From positions 372,001 to 436,000 of the forward strand of contig JBBZIV010000001.1 of the NCBI GenBank assembly GCA_038405045.1: 64,000 nt of DNA, in the 5' to 3' direction. The translations under genes and the position numbers were made by a program. A model generated the notes under the pieces. It saw only the letters and a program-made list of their open reading frames with translations, ran no database searches and was not told the origin of the DNA. Shown in pieces: positions 41,725-50,698 of this stretch. How positions within the stretch are numbered: position 1 is the first letter of the stretch; each line of letters opens with the position of its first letter. Source of the stretch: Sporobacter sp038405045 (GTDB taxonomy: Bacteria > Bacillota > Clostridia > Oscillospirales > Oscillospiraceae).

Positions 41725-41765
41725 AAAGACCACTTCAAAGTGTTTCATGCTTTGAGGTGGTCTTT
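41725..41765 (-). terminator. Terminator of the restriction-modification operon
   Basis: Stem AAAGACCACTTCAAAG (41725-41740) / CTTTGAGGTGGTCTTT (41750-41765), one G-U pair. On the minus strand it lies 8 bp after the stop and is followed by TTTCTAATTTG. The remaining 41606-41724 shows no gene and no tRNA 3'-end repeat. Confidence 0.8.
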
Positions 41766-41772
41766 GGACGTT

Positions 41773-44700
41773 CTAATCCATCAACTTAATCTTGGATTCG
41801 ATATAAGCTATCTCTTCCATTGTTAGACCATACTTCAAATATAATTGATTATCTATTTCAGGTATTAATTTATTCCAATCAATGTCCGAGCTGTTTGTAA
41901 AATCTTGCGTTGGAGCGAATCTGTATGTTTTAGCTGTCCCATGTTGACTAATTTTCGCCAAACTAAGCAAAAACCTTGCAAACCGTGTTCTTAAATAATT
42001 CGATAAATTCTTCGAAGCACTCTCATCCAAGTTTAAGTCGGCTCCCGCTATAAGGTAAGTTTCAGTACATACTGAAGGAGGTTCTACAACAAATGTATTT
42101 TGGTTATCGTCATTTAATTCAGTACCAATATTATTGGCATATGGTAGTAATACTTTCCAGTTATCAATCCATTCAGCGTGCACTTTTATTACAGCCCGCT
42201 CTACATAACCGACAGTTTTCGCTTTTCCATAACATTTGATTGGGGTATCAAGACAATCTGCGGATTTATGAAAACCTGCTGTCTCAATAAAGTTTCCGTC
42301 CAATCCGAAAGGCTTACGCGGTGATATATGATTCATCATCGTATCAACATCGTTATTTGGTACTATTTTATCCAATATTGCTATTGCGCGGCTGCTACGC
42401 ACAAAAATATCTAAATCTTTTGTCTTCATGCTGCGATTAGCAACGCTTTTTTTATTCTCTCCTTCATGGGAAACGACACAAACATTCGATGTTGAATTAT
42501 CATAGTTCTTATTCCACAGGAAATAACACACGCCGCCACGATTGTTAGTATCTGGGAACAACTCTTCTGGGTGAAGAAAATCATCTAATTTTTGAATATG
42601 AATATCGTTCAACATAGCATTTCGAAATTTACCCAGTCCTTTTCCTCCAGCATACCAACGAGATGGAATTATAAATGTCATGTATTCAGGATCTAGTTCC
42701 TTAGATAACACAACAAAATATTGATATATAGGACGAGCACTTTTCTGTGCACCCCCATCACCTTCTTGATAGGGCGGATTGCCTACTATGGCACCGAATT
42801 TGACCATTTTTTCTTCGCCTCCAAGGACTACATTATCTTTAATTGTTATCTCGTTAAATGTTTTGTTTTGATTTAATATCGCTCTTATTCTTGTAAAGTC
42901 AAGATCGTTGCAATCATTCCTAATATTCAGCAAATCATATGAAGTAAACCTTTCAATAATGTTAGCGGTATTTAGCCCCAACAATTCATAAATTTTACGT
43001 GTAAATTCATATGTGATGGTAGATGTAGGAATTGAATATACTAAGTCTTTTAATGATCTAATACCAAAACCTAGGCTTTCAAAACGTTTGCAAAGAGCAA
43101 TCGAAAATTCACCTTCTTTCGACGCTATATCCAGTATGCCCTTGCCACCTTCAACACAGTCAAGTAGGAATTCATCAGGCAGAAGGGCAATCATGTCATC
43201 ACAAATCTTCGTAGGTGTAACTACTTGAGATTCACCCAGCTTGCCGAACTTTTGATTTGCTACCGTTGCTCTTTCCAACGGTGGTATGCTATCATCATTG
43301 GATAATTGATTTAAATTTTGAATTTTATAATCCAGAGCCCGAAGCATAAATTTATCCATATGATTCTTTAGAGCCTTTAACACCGTTTTACTAAGGCCAA
43401 GATTTGAAAAAATGCGAGCGTTTTCAGATGATTCAATACTAGCGATGATGTCTTCAAGAGAGATAACCGTATCCTTCGTTAAAAACGCAAAGTAGAGTAT
43501 ACGTGCGTAATACATACGGAATTGTTTTGCAGGGTCCTTGTTAGTTGTATCTGTATTTTCTTCAGTTTCATCTGCTTCTGTATTGGCATTAGCATCACCT
43601 GCTCCTGTTGCCGAATCGCCATCGTGATCATCATTTTCACCAGGTTCCGGCACCGCAGTGTCACCACCTTCGCCTTCAGCCGCTTTTATTTCAAATCCCG
43701 CCTTTGATCCAAGTTCATTTTCCTGTCTAATCACATCCCAGATATCTGCAATACCCATGAGCGAAAGGTCTACGGGAATGTCGTTAGTTTCTTCTGCAAC
43801 ACCGCGATTTTGAGAGTATCTGCTAATTGCTTTCAAAATATCCGCAGCTGTAATTAGCTCAATCTTGTCCTTGTTCATTACAATGATAGGAGAAATGCGT
43901 AGTTCCTCCGAAAGACGCTCAGAGAGTTTGCTGTTTCCAGCATCATCAACGTTAACATTATATATTTGCGCCTTTTGCTCCTGCATACGGAACATACGAT
44001 TCGGGTCAAAGTCCACAAGAAGCGTCTGTGGCTTCATATTATGTTTTATGATATCGCCGTGCTCTTCCTTATATGTCTTAACGTACTGATTTTGCAAACG
44101 GAAAATTGCCTGATCATATTCCTGTGGAGAGGCAGTATCCTTTAAAAAAAGCATTGTATCCCATTCCTCCACTGTACTTCCGGTTAGCATACGATTAACA
44201 GTCAGAGTGATGGTCTTTTTGCCTTCAGCTTCACATTTTTTTATCACGTCATGAATTGACCTCGGAGTCATGTATGCGTTTGGCATCTCTACACCTGAAA
44301 TATTTATTATTTCATATTGGCCTAAATTTTTGAATCTAGCTCCATTATTTTTTATTAGTACTTCCAATGAATCACAAGAGGCACAATACGGTAAAACAAT
44401 AACTATATGTCTGCACATCATTCCGGACTTAATTCTTTCATAATCCAAAAATCCAAGAAGATTTTCATCTTCCTGGCTTCCATCGATGACTGCTAAAAGG
44501 TCAAGAATTTCGCTTTCATAGACAAATTTCTTGTGACTGTTATCGTCTGCTTTTTTAATAGATTTTGGCTTAAGTAATGCTGAAAAAGCGTAGGTCACAC
44601 CGCTTTGGCATAGTTCTTCCAAACGGCGAATAGAGGATTCGTTTAGATTAAATGCAAAACGCACCATCTGCGGAAAACCATAATACGGATTATCCCATTC

Positions 44701-45891
44701 GTTTACCGATTTACCCTCGTTATCTTCATCCCTCAGAAGATTTTCGTAATCCCACGCTTCCTGTTCCTGAACGATATCAGAGAATTGATAAAAAGCAATG
44801 ATATCTTCTTTTTCGAATTCTCCACCCATCAGAATACGATACGGTGTACCAGACAGATGTAATTTTACCTTAGTATCAAAACCTTTTATCTGTACTTCAG
44901 CATCGGTAATCTCCACATAATCATCATCATCTCTTTTGTGGGCTTTCTCGCCTTTGAATTGAGAATCTCTCAGTAGTTTTCCATATACATCAGCTCTTGC
45001 ACCAAAATGAGTTTCATCAATGATCAGTAGGTCAACTTTTCTTCCAAAAATCTGTTGATGTTTGTCTTTAATTACATCGCCTTGCAAATCTTGAAGGGTC
45101 AAAAACAAAACCACATTGTTTGCACCTTCGTCTTTATTAAGCGTATCAGTTACAATACTGTGGTTTCTCTCCAAATCCACTGAACTTAAGAATTCATAGT
45201 CATTTCTGAAGTTTTCAGCACATTCTACAGTTTTGCGCCATTCCTCCTTGACATCTGCTTTTGCTGATACCACGACTACAAGACGTGCTCCGTTACCATC
45301 ATTCATTTCCTTTGCACAACACATTGAAGTAAATGATTTGCCAAAACGCATAACGGCATACATTAAAAGATTCGATCTTCCATTTTCAACAGCTCTCTTG
45401 AACGCATTAATTGTTACCTGCTGATTTGGGCGAGGCTCCCAATACCCAGTAGAGGCATAACGAACCGTAGTAGGTAAAGCTGTCAGCGCGTTATAAAATT
45501 GATATTTGTTACCTTTGCTGTTATAGTCACCAGTTATATCTACAATGGCGTCTGAAATTTCTGTGGCAGTCGTATCTTCAAAGAACTCATTAGAAAAGTA
45601 TATTTCTTCGGCGAGAATTTCCGGTCTTAAACGCTCTTTCAACAATTCAGATTCCAAATACTGATGAACCGCATAGTCACGGAAATAGATATCATTAGCT
45701 ACTTTTGCAGTGTTCTCAAATTGCTTTTTAAGTTCCGGATAATATTTTTGCCATTCTTTTAAGCGTACTGAGACTGGGCGATATGTATCGCCTATTTTAA
45801 TATAGTTCGGAATAGTATTAGTGATGAAAGCATAGATATGTGGTTCCACGCGTCCAATTATTATATTATCAAGCAGTTCCAACTCTCTCAT
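41773..45891 (-). CDS. Single-chain restriction-modification enzyme: GIY-YIG-like + SF2 helicase + N6-adenine methylase
   Basis: A 1372-residue protein. Residues about 18-104 resemble a T5orf172-type GIY-YIG nuclease: HIYAFITN, YIKIGDT (30-36), Arg43, AVHQYLE (74-80), then EEIYFSNEFF. An SF2 helicase follows: Walker A VMRFGKSFT (180-188), DETH (292-295), SGTP (347-350) and a QAIFRLQNQY motif VI. An acidic Glu/Asp/Thr-rich linker (about 735-785) precedes a gamma-class methylase with GILDIASKEGEFSIAL and catalytic NPPY at 1038-1041; the C-terminal ~280 residues are a probable target recognition domain. The order nuclease-helicase-methylase-TRD recalls type ISP enzymes, with a different nuclease. 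GGAGGT precedes the ATG, which overlaps the upstream stop (ATGA). AT-rich, so probably acquired. Confidence 0.85.
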   Translation of the reverse strand: MRELELLDNIIIGRVEPHIYAFITNTIPNYIKIGDTYRPVSVRLKEWQKYYPELKKQFENTAKVANDIYFRDYAVHQYLESELLKERLRPEILAEEIYFSNEFFEDTTATEISDAIVDITGDYNSKGNKYQFYNALTALPTTVRYASTGYWEPRPNQQVTINAFKRAVENGRSNLLMYAVMRFGKSFTSMCCAKEMNDGNGARLVVVVSAKADVKEEWRKTVECAENFRNDYEFLSSVDLERNHSIVTDTLNKDEGANNVVLFLTLQDLQGDVIKDKHQQIFGRKVDLLIIDETHFGARADVYGKLLRDSQFKGEKAHKRDDDDYVEITDAEVQIKGFDTKVKLHLSGTPYRILMGGEFEKEDIIAFYQFSDIVQEQEAWDYENLLRDEDNEGKSVNEWDNPYYGFPQMVRFAFNLNESSIRRLEELCQSGVTYAFSALLKPKSIKKADDNSHKKFVYESEILDLLAVIDGSQEDENLLGFLDYERIKSGMMCRHIVIVLPYCASCDSLEVLIKNNGARFKNLGQYEIINISGVEMPNAYMTPRSIHDVIKKCEAEGKKTITLTVNRMLTGSTVEEWDTMLFLKDTASPQEYDQAIFRLQNQYVKTYKEEHGDIIKHNMKPQTLLVDFDPNRMFRMQEQKAQIYNVNVDDAGNSKLSERLSEELRISPIIVMNKDKIELITAADILKAISRYSQNRGVAEETNDIPVDLSLMGIADIWDVIRQENELGSKAGFEIKAAEGEGGDTAVPEPGENDDHDGDSATGAGDANANTEADETEENTDTTNKDPAKQFRMYYARILYFAFLTKDTVISLEDIIASIESSENARIFSNLGLSKTVLKALKNHMDKFMLRALDYKIQNLNQLSNDDSIPPLERATVANQKFGKLGESQVVTPTKICDDMIALLPDEFLLDCVEGGKGILDIASKEGEFSIALCKRFESLGFGIRSLKDLVYSIPTSTITYEFTRKIYELLGLNTANIIERFTSYDLLNIRNDCNDLDFTRIRAILNQNKTFNEITIKDNVVLGGEEKMVKFGAIVGNPPYQEGDGGAQKSARPIYQYFVVLSKELDPEYMTFIIPSRWYAGGKGLGKFRNAMLNDIHIQKLDDFLHPEELFPDTNNRGGVCYFLWNKNYDNSTSNVCVVSHEGENKKSVANRSMKTKDLDIFVRSSRAIAILDKIVPNNDVDTMMNHISPRKPFGLDGNFIETAGFHKSADCLDTPIKCYGKAKTVGYVERAVIKVHAEWIDNWKVLLPYANNIGTELNDDNQNTFVVEPPSVCTETYLIAGADLNLDESASKNLSNYLRTRFARFLLSLAKISQHGTAKTYRFAPTQDFTNSSDIDWNKLIPEIDNQLYLKYGLTMEEIAYIESKIKLMD

Positions 45892-46883
45892 TGTCTACCT
45901 CCGTTTTTGTCCAACAAGGAAACAAATTCGACTTCTTTATTCTCATCCCAATCCATTACTTTGCAGTAAACACCAGAATGAATAAATGGGTTGTTCATTG
46001 AGCAGCCTTCGCATGATCTGCTTTCTATTGAAGTATCAAAAAAGCTCATTTGTTCAAAGCAATGAGATTTTTCTTTGCAGCTACCCGGTATAACAAATTT
46101 CAATCCATCCATTTGCCAAATGTTCCAAGAAAGAATAAAGGAAATATTTAACATCAGTTCTTCACATGGGTCTTTCTGAAATTTTAACACATAATAGTCA
46201 ATAAAGGTGCAGAGTAGGTTTTCTCGTGCCAACAACACGTTATCGCCCTGCCAATCGTAACCATAGGTGCTCTTGAAAGCCTTCTGCGCCCATTTGATCC
46301 AATCTTCTTCACCATTAATATTTTCAGATAGTACACGCATCTTTCTGTCAAGCAGACCAATTCGTTCAGATATTTCGATATGTTGTCCTGTAACAGCGTC
46401 ATAGCGACTAACAAGATATGGTGCTTCACCACAAGATATTTCTAGACGTGGTTCCAAAACATAATCTTGCCATGTTTTACCTCTTAATGACGGAAATACT
46501 ATACGATCTATATTTGAGTGCCAACCATTTTTTCTTTCAATGTTAAATACATTCTTGCGCCCGAACCAAGCGTAATCTATAAGATTATTCTGCTTGTTAC
46601 ATACCCATGCTGGTGTAAAGACTTCAGCTTTTTCACAAATACGCATATTCTGCTCTTCTTTGGTCTTTTCGGTTCTCGGTTTCACAACACCATTATTAAA
46701 GCCGGTTACAGAATCAACTGTTATATGGTCATCGAATCCAAAACCAGAACCATTAACAGAGTAATTATCTGTAGCCCAAATAATATTCATTTTTGTAGTT
46801 CTATCTTTTAGAAGAATTTCAAGTATTTGTGGACTGTATTCCTTAATTTCTTCCTCAAGAATATCTATCTTGTAATGTAACAC
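45888..46883 (-). CDS. Methylase-like companion protein lacking the NPPY motif
   Basis: A 331-residue protein. AEVFTPAWVCNKQNNLID resembles motif X of N6-adenine methylases and LEISCGEAPYLVSRYD the SAM-binding region, followed by RIGLLDRKMRV and GDNVLLARENLL, as in proteins annotated restriction subunit M. No DPPY/NPPY is present, so it probably does not methylate alone. The C-terminus has Cys-rich CKEKSHCFEQ and CEGCSMNNP, perhaps a zinc site. It starts with GTG at 46883, with GGAGGAG 5 nt upstream, and overlaps the large enzyme gene by 4 bp, so the two are made together. Confidence 0.75.
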   Translation of the reverse strand: MLHYKIDILEEEIKEYSPQILEILLKDRTTKMNIIWATDNYSVNGSGFGFDDHITVDSVTGFNNGVVKPRTEKTKEEQNMRICEKAEVFTPAWVCNKQNNLIDYAWFGRKNVFNIERKNGWHSNIDRIVFPSLRGKTWQDYVLEPRLEISCGEAPYLVSRYDAVTGQHIEISERIGLLDRKMRVLSENINGEEDWIKWAQKAFKSTYGYDWQGDNVLLARENLLCTFIDYYVLKFQKDPCEELMLNISFILSWNIWQMDGLKFVIPGSCKEKSHCFEQMSFFDTSIESRSCEGCSMNNPFIHSGVYCKVMDWDENKEVEFVSLLDKNGGRQ

Positions 46884-46990
46884 AAATACTCCTCCAATGC
46901 TTTTTCTGGAGTTAAGTCTAAGATATCGTCATCTTGTAATCCTAAACCAAGCCAGGTGGACAGTTGATTTCTAATCATAGCGTTGATCAT
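46865..46990 (-). CDS. Tiny ORF at the head of the restriction operon
   Basis: A 41-residue frame (MINAMIRNQLSTWLGLGLQD at the start) ending 19 nt inside the companion gene, whose ribosome binding site it contains. The composition fits a helical peptide. It has no clear ribosome binding site of its own. It could be a leader peptide that couples translation into the companion gene, an antirestriction or control peptide, or the tail of a decayed gene. Confidence 0.35.
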   Translation of the reverse strand: MINAMIRNQLSTWLGLGLQDDDILDLTPEKALEEYLCYITR

Positions 46991-47081
46991 GAAGGATTTT
47001 GTAGTAGATTTGTAGTAAAAGAACCTGCAATAAACGCATGAAAGCACATTTATGTAACCCGGAAAAGATGTAGATATAAGA

Positions 47082-47133
47082 AAAATACAGCCTTAAAAGC
47101 GTTGTAAATACTACACTTCTTAGGCTGTATTTT
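47082..47133 (-). terminator. Terminator of tRNA-Gln
   Basis: Arms AAAATACAGCCT (47082-47093) and AGGCTGTATTTT (47122-47133), perfect 12 bp, with a 28-nt loop; on the minus strand followed by TTCTTATATC. Confidence 0.7.
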
Positions 47134-47138
47134 CTTAA

Positions 47139-47209
47139 CAGCGGGAGAAGGATTCGAACCCTCACAAACAGAGTCAGAGTCTGTCGTGCTACCATTACAC
47201 AATCCCGCT
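47139..47209 (-). tRNA. tRNA-Gln (anticodon CTG)
   Basis: Acceptor AGCGGGA / TCCCGCT, anticodon stem ACAGA/TCTGT around loop CTCTGAC giving CTG, T-arm AGGGTTCGAATCCTT. The CCA end is not encoded. It stands at the upstream edge of the AT-rich restriction island. Confidence 0.95.
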
Positions 47210-47241
47210 AGATGATGGGTAAAAGGCTTCAGCAGAACTGA

Positions 47242-47270
47242 ATTATAGCGTCTTTCACCCATGTTGTCAA
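47242..47270 (-). promoter_or_regulatory. Promoter of tRNA-Gln
   Basis: Perfect TTGACA (47270-47265) and TATAAT (47247-47242) with a 17-bp spacer on the minus strand. Confidence 0.88.
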
Positions 47271-47277
47271 GAAAATT

Positions 47278-48561
47278 TTACCCGACAGTTTGCAGCGCAT
47301 TATCGAGGTCTTCGATGATATCGTCAGCGTTTTCAATGCCGACGGACAGGCGCACAAGGTCGGCTGAGACACCGGCTTCGATAAGCTGTTCGTCGCTCAT
47401 TTGCCGGTGTGTGGCGCTGGCCGGATGGAGCACGCACGTGCGCGCGTCCGCCACATGCGTGACGATGGCGGCAAGCTTCAAGGCCTTCATAAAAGTTTCG
47501 GCGGCGGCGCGGCCGCCCTTGAGGCCGAAGGACACAACGCCGCAGGAGCCGTTCGGCAGATACTTCACGGCGCGCTCATAGTATGCGTCGCCAGGGAGCG
47601 AGCAATACCGCACCCAGGCAATTTTGTCATGCGCTTTTAAAAACGCGGCGACCTTCAGGGCGTTTTCGCAGTGGCGCGCCACGCGCACGTGGAGCGACTC
47701 CAGCCCGAGGTTTAAGAGAAACGAATTGTGCGGGGAGGGGACGGCGCCGAGGTCGCGCATCAGCTGCATGGTCGCCTTTGTGATATACGCACCGGAAAGG
47801 CCAAACTGCTTCGTGTAGACAACGCCGTGATAGCTCTCGTCCGGCGTTGTGAGGCCGGGGAATTTGTCGGCGTGGGCGTCCCAGTCAAAGCGCCCGGCGT
47901 CAACGATGGCCCCGCCGATGACGGCGGCGTGTCCGTCCATATATTTGCTCGTGGAGTGGACGACGATGTCCGCCCCCCAGTCAAAGGGGCGGCAGTTAAT
48001 CGGCGTGGGAAACGTGTTGTCCACGATGAGCGGCACGCCGTGCGCGTGGGCGACCGTGGCAAACAGCGCGATATCAAGAACGGCGAGCGCCGGATTGGCA
48101 ATCGTTTCGCCGTAAAGGGCCTTCGTGTTCGGGCGGAAGGCGGCGTGGAGCTCGTCCGCCGTGGCGTCCGGGCTCACAAATGTGAAGTCGATGCCCATGC
48201 GCTTCATCGTGACGGAGAAAAGATTATATGTGCCGCCGTAAATGGCGGATGAGCAGACGACGTGGTCTCCGCAGGAGACAATGTTGAAAACGGCGTAAAA
48301 GACGGCGGCCTGCCCGGAGGCGGTGAGCAGCGCGGCCGTGCCGCCCTCCAGCGCGCAGATTTTTTTGGCGACGGCGTCGTTTGTGGGGTTTGCGATGCGG
48401 GAATAGAGATAGCCGTCGGCTTCCATGTCAAACAATCGGGCCATATCGGCGCTCGTATCATATTTATAGGTGGTGCTCTGAATAATCGGCAGAATGCGCG
48501 GCTGGCCGCTTGTCGGCTCATAACCGGCCTGAACGCATTCAGTATCTTTTCGGTATGTCAT
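47278..48561 (-). CDS. metY: O-acetylhomoserine sulfhydrylase (Cys/Met metabolism PLP enzyme)
   Basis: A 427-residue fold-type I PLP enzyme. YLYSRIANPTNDAVAKKICA, LTASGQAAV, DNTFPTPINCRPFDWGADIV and HSTSKYMDGHAAVIGG with the PLP-binding Lys are family marks. Length and sequence fit O-acetylhomoserine aminocarboxypropyltransferase, which makes homocysteine from O-acetylhomoserine and sulfide; gamma-lyase activity is possible. It follows the sensor kinase gene by 14 bp on the same strand but has no functional link to it. No T-box or SAM riboswitch is seen upstream. Confidence 0.9.
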   Translation of the reverse strand: MTYRKDTECVQAGYEPTSGQPRILPIIQSTTYKYDTSADMARLFDMEADGYLYSRIANPTNDAVAKKICALEGGTAALLTASGQAAVFYAVFNIVSCGDHVVCSSAIYGGTYNLFSVTMKRMGIDFTFVSPDATADELHAAFRPNTKALYGETIANPALAVLDIALFATVAHAHGVPLIVDNTFPTPINCRPFDWGADIVVHSTSKYMDGHAAVIGGAIVDAGRFDWDAHADKFPGLTTPDESYHGVVYTKQFGLSGAYITKATMQLMRDLGAVPSPHNSFLLNLGLESLHVRVARHCENALKVAAFLKAHDKIAWVRYCSLPGDAYYERAVKYLPNGSCGVVSFGLKGGRAAAETFMKALKLAAIVTHVADARTCVLHPASATHRQMSDEQLIEAGVSADLVRLSVGIENADDIIEDLDNALQTVG

Positions 48562-48575
48562 CTGTTATTGCCCTT

Positions 48576-50030
48576 TCAAGTGTTATTGAGCGGTGTTTCG
48601 GCTGGCGGGAATTGAACGATAAAGCGCATACCGCCCGTCTCGCGCCGCTCGGCGCTGATGACGCCGCCGTTGTCGCGGACGGTGTCGCGCACGATGGCAA
48701 GGCCGAGGCCACTGCCGCCGGCCTCGCGGCTGCGCGCCTTGTCAACACGGTAGAAGCGGTCAAAGATATAAGGCAGGTCGGATTCCGGCACACCGATGCC
48801 GGTATCCTCAACGGTCAGGGAAATACCGTCCGGCGCGTGCGCGAGCGTCACGTCAACGCGCCCGCCGGGCATATTGTATTTGATGGCGTTTTCAACGAGG
48901 TTGAAGACGATTTGGTAAATATCGTCCTCCGTTGAAAAAACGTAACAGCCGTCGTCAAGCGCGGCGTCCAGCCGGATTTGATAGCTCTGCGCCAGCGGGC
49001 GGAGCATGCGCAAGGTGTTGTCGACGACGTGGCGGATGTCAACGCGCTCGCGCGCGGCGGTGACGTTGTTGTCAAGGCGGGTGAGGGTCATCAGCTTCGC
49101 CGTCGTACGGGACAGGCGCTCAGCCTCGTTGCCGATATCGGTGACGAATTCGCGGGCGGTATCGAGATCGATGCGCTCGTTTTGCAGAATGCTGTCCGTC
49201 AAGAGGCGGATCGAAGCCAGCGGCGTTTTAAGCTCGTGTGAGGCATCGGCCACAAAGCGGCGGCGAACCTCCTCCGTTTCGCGCAGGCGGCTTGTGAGGC
49301 TGTTAAACTCGTCGCCAATCAGCGTCAGCTCGTCGCTGCCGCGGATGTGGATTTTATAATTATATTCCCCCTCACGGACGGATTTGATCGCCTTGAGGAT
49401 GGAGGTAATGCGGCGCATAATCGTCCAGATGAGAAAGCCGAGCATGAGAAGCGACAGGGCGGCAATCACAAACGATATGCTCTTGATGGTGCTTTGCAGG
49501 CCGATTAAAATGGCGCCCTGCACCACATCGTTTTCATGGACGTAGACAGCCCCGACGACGAGCCCGTCGCTGTTATATACAGGCATGAAGGCGCTGCTGG
49601 AAAAGGCGCTGCCGGAGAACTTTGAGAAAAATACATCGTACCCGTCAAGCGCTTTGTTGATATTATCGGTGACGAAAAGGGGGTCAACGCTCTCGTCTTC
49701 CTCGTTGGAATCGTAGAGGGCGTTGCCGCTCGAGCCGACGACGGTGACGTGTGTGAGGCCCGTCACGTCCAGCCGCGTCATCACGTCCTCAACGCCGCCA
49801 ATCGTGAGGATGCTCTCGGTATCCGTCAGGTTGGATGCGATGAGGCGGGCCTGATTTTCAATCGAGGCTTTCTTTGAGGTGAAAATCATATCGCGGGAGG
49901 CCGTCAGAAAAAAAGTGTTCATCAGAATCAGGACGACGGCGATGGTGGAGACAAACATCAGCGCCAGCTTCGTCCGAATACTGCCGAAAACCCGCCATTT
50001 TTTCGCGTTATCCTTTGATATAGTACCCAA
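48576..50030 (-). CDS. Sensor histidine kinase (WalK/PhoR-like)
   Basis: A 484-residue membrane kinase: transmembrane helix at about 20-42, extracytoplasmic sensor domain to about 178, second helix at about 180-205, HAMP, phosphorylation site FVADASHELKTPLASIR, N box NLVENAIKYN, G1 DTGIGVPE and G2 GGSGLGLAIV. The TTG at 50030 is the first start after an in-frame stop; it overlaps the response regulator gene by 23 bp, so the pair is translationally coupled. It lacks a PAS domain, unlike typical WalK. The signal is unknown; cell-envelope stress is likely from the partner type. Confidence 0.88.
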   Translation of the reverse strand: MGTISKDNAKKWRVFGSIRTKLALMFVSTIAVVLILMNTFFLTASRDMIFTSKKASIENQARLIASNLTDTESILTIGGVEDVMTRLDVTGLTHVTVVGSSGNALYDSNEEDESVDPLFVTDNINKALDGYDVFFSKFSGSAFSSSAFMPVYNSDGLVVGAVYVHENDVVQGAILIGLQSTIKSISFVIAALSLLMLGFLIWTIMRRITSILKAIKSVREGEYNYKIHIRGSDELTLIGDEFNSLTSRLRETEEVRRRFVADASHELKTPLASIRLLTDSILQNERIDLDTAREFVTDIGNEAERLSRTTAKLMTLTRLDNNVTAARERVDIRHVVDNTLRMLRPLAQSYQIRLDAALDDGCYVFSTEDDIYQIVFNLVENAIKYNMPGGRVDVTLAHAPDGISLTVEDTGIGVPESDLPYIFDRFYRVDKARSREAGGSGLGLAIVRDTVRDNGGVISAERRETGGMRFIVQFPPAETPLNNT

Positions 50031-50688
50031 CCCCCCATTTGGTCATGATCCGCTCAGGCTCGGCGGGGTTTTTCTCCAGCTTTTCGCGCAGCCGCCGGAC
50101 GTGAACGTCAACCGTTCTGATATCGCCCTGATAGTCGTAGCCCCAGACGATGTTTAAAAGGTTTTCGCGGCTGTAGACCCTGTCCGGGTTTTTGGCCAGC
50201 AGCTCAATAACGTCAAATTCCCGCGCCGTCAGCTCGACGGGGACGCCGCTTTTCTTCGCCGTGCGTTTTTCCGTATCGATCGTGATCGGCCCGACGGTGA
50301 TTTCCGCGTCGCCGGTATTCTGGGTGACGAGCGACGAGCGGCGCAGAAGCGCCCGGACGCGTGCTTTGAGCTCAATGATGTTAAAGGGCTTTGTCACATA
50401 GTCGTCGGCCCCGTATTCAAAGCCGATAATCTTGTCCGTATCCTCGCTGCGGGCCGTCAGCATAATAATCGGGACGTTTGAAAACTCCCGAATGCGCATA
50501 CAAGCTTCCAGCCCGTCCAGCTTCGGCATCATCACATCGAGAATGATGAGATCAAAATTGCCGCTCTTGGCAAGCTCAACGGCCTCCTCGCCGTCGTAAG
50601 CGGCGTCAACCTGATAGCCCTCTGATTCGAGATTGAACTTAATACCCTTAACGAGCAGCTTTTCGTCGTCAACAACTAATATTTTCAC
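50008..50688 (-). CDS. OmpR-family response regulator (WalR-like)
   Basis: A 226-residue regulator. VVDDEKLL at the N-terminus, phosphorylation Asp in LIILDVMMPKLDG, the Lys in DDYVTKPF, and a winged helix with LTAREFDVIELLAKNP, VWGYDYQGDIRTVDVHVRRL and the ending WGVGYYIKG, close to WalR. It starts with GTG at 50688 after GAGGTG; longer frames lack a ribosome binding site and run into comEA. Partner of the downstream kinase. The remaining wal operon genes (walH, walI, walJ) are not next to it. Confidence 0.9.
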   Translation of the reverse strand: MKILVVDDEKLLVKGIKFNLESEGYQVDAAYDGEEAVELAKSGNFDLIILDVMMPKLDGLEACMRIREFSNVPIIMLTARSEDTDKIIGFEYGADDYVTKPFNIIELKARVRALLRRSSLVTQNTGDAEITVGPITIDTEKRTAKKSGVPVELTAREFDVIELLAKNPDRVYSRENLLNIVWGYDYQGDIRTVDVHVRRLREKLEKNPAEPERIMTKWGVGYYIKG

Positions 50689-50698
50689 CGGTACACCT

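Noticed and set aside
41606..41772. Left edge of the restriction island as a possible att site
   Set aside because: No copy of the tRNA-Gln 3' end or matching direct repeat was found there, so integration at the tRNA is not supported by repeats.
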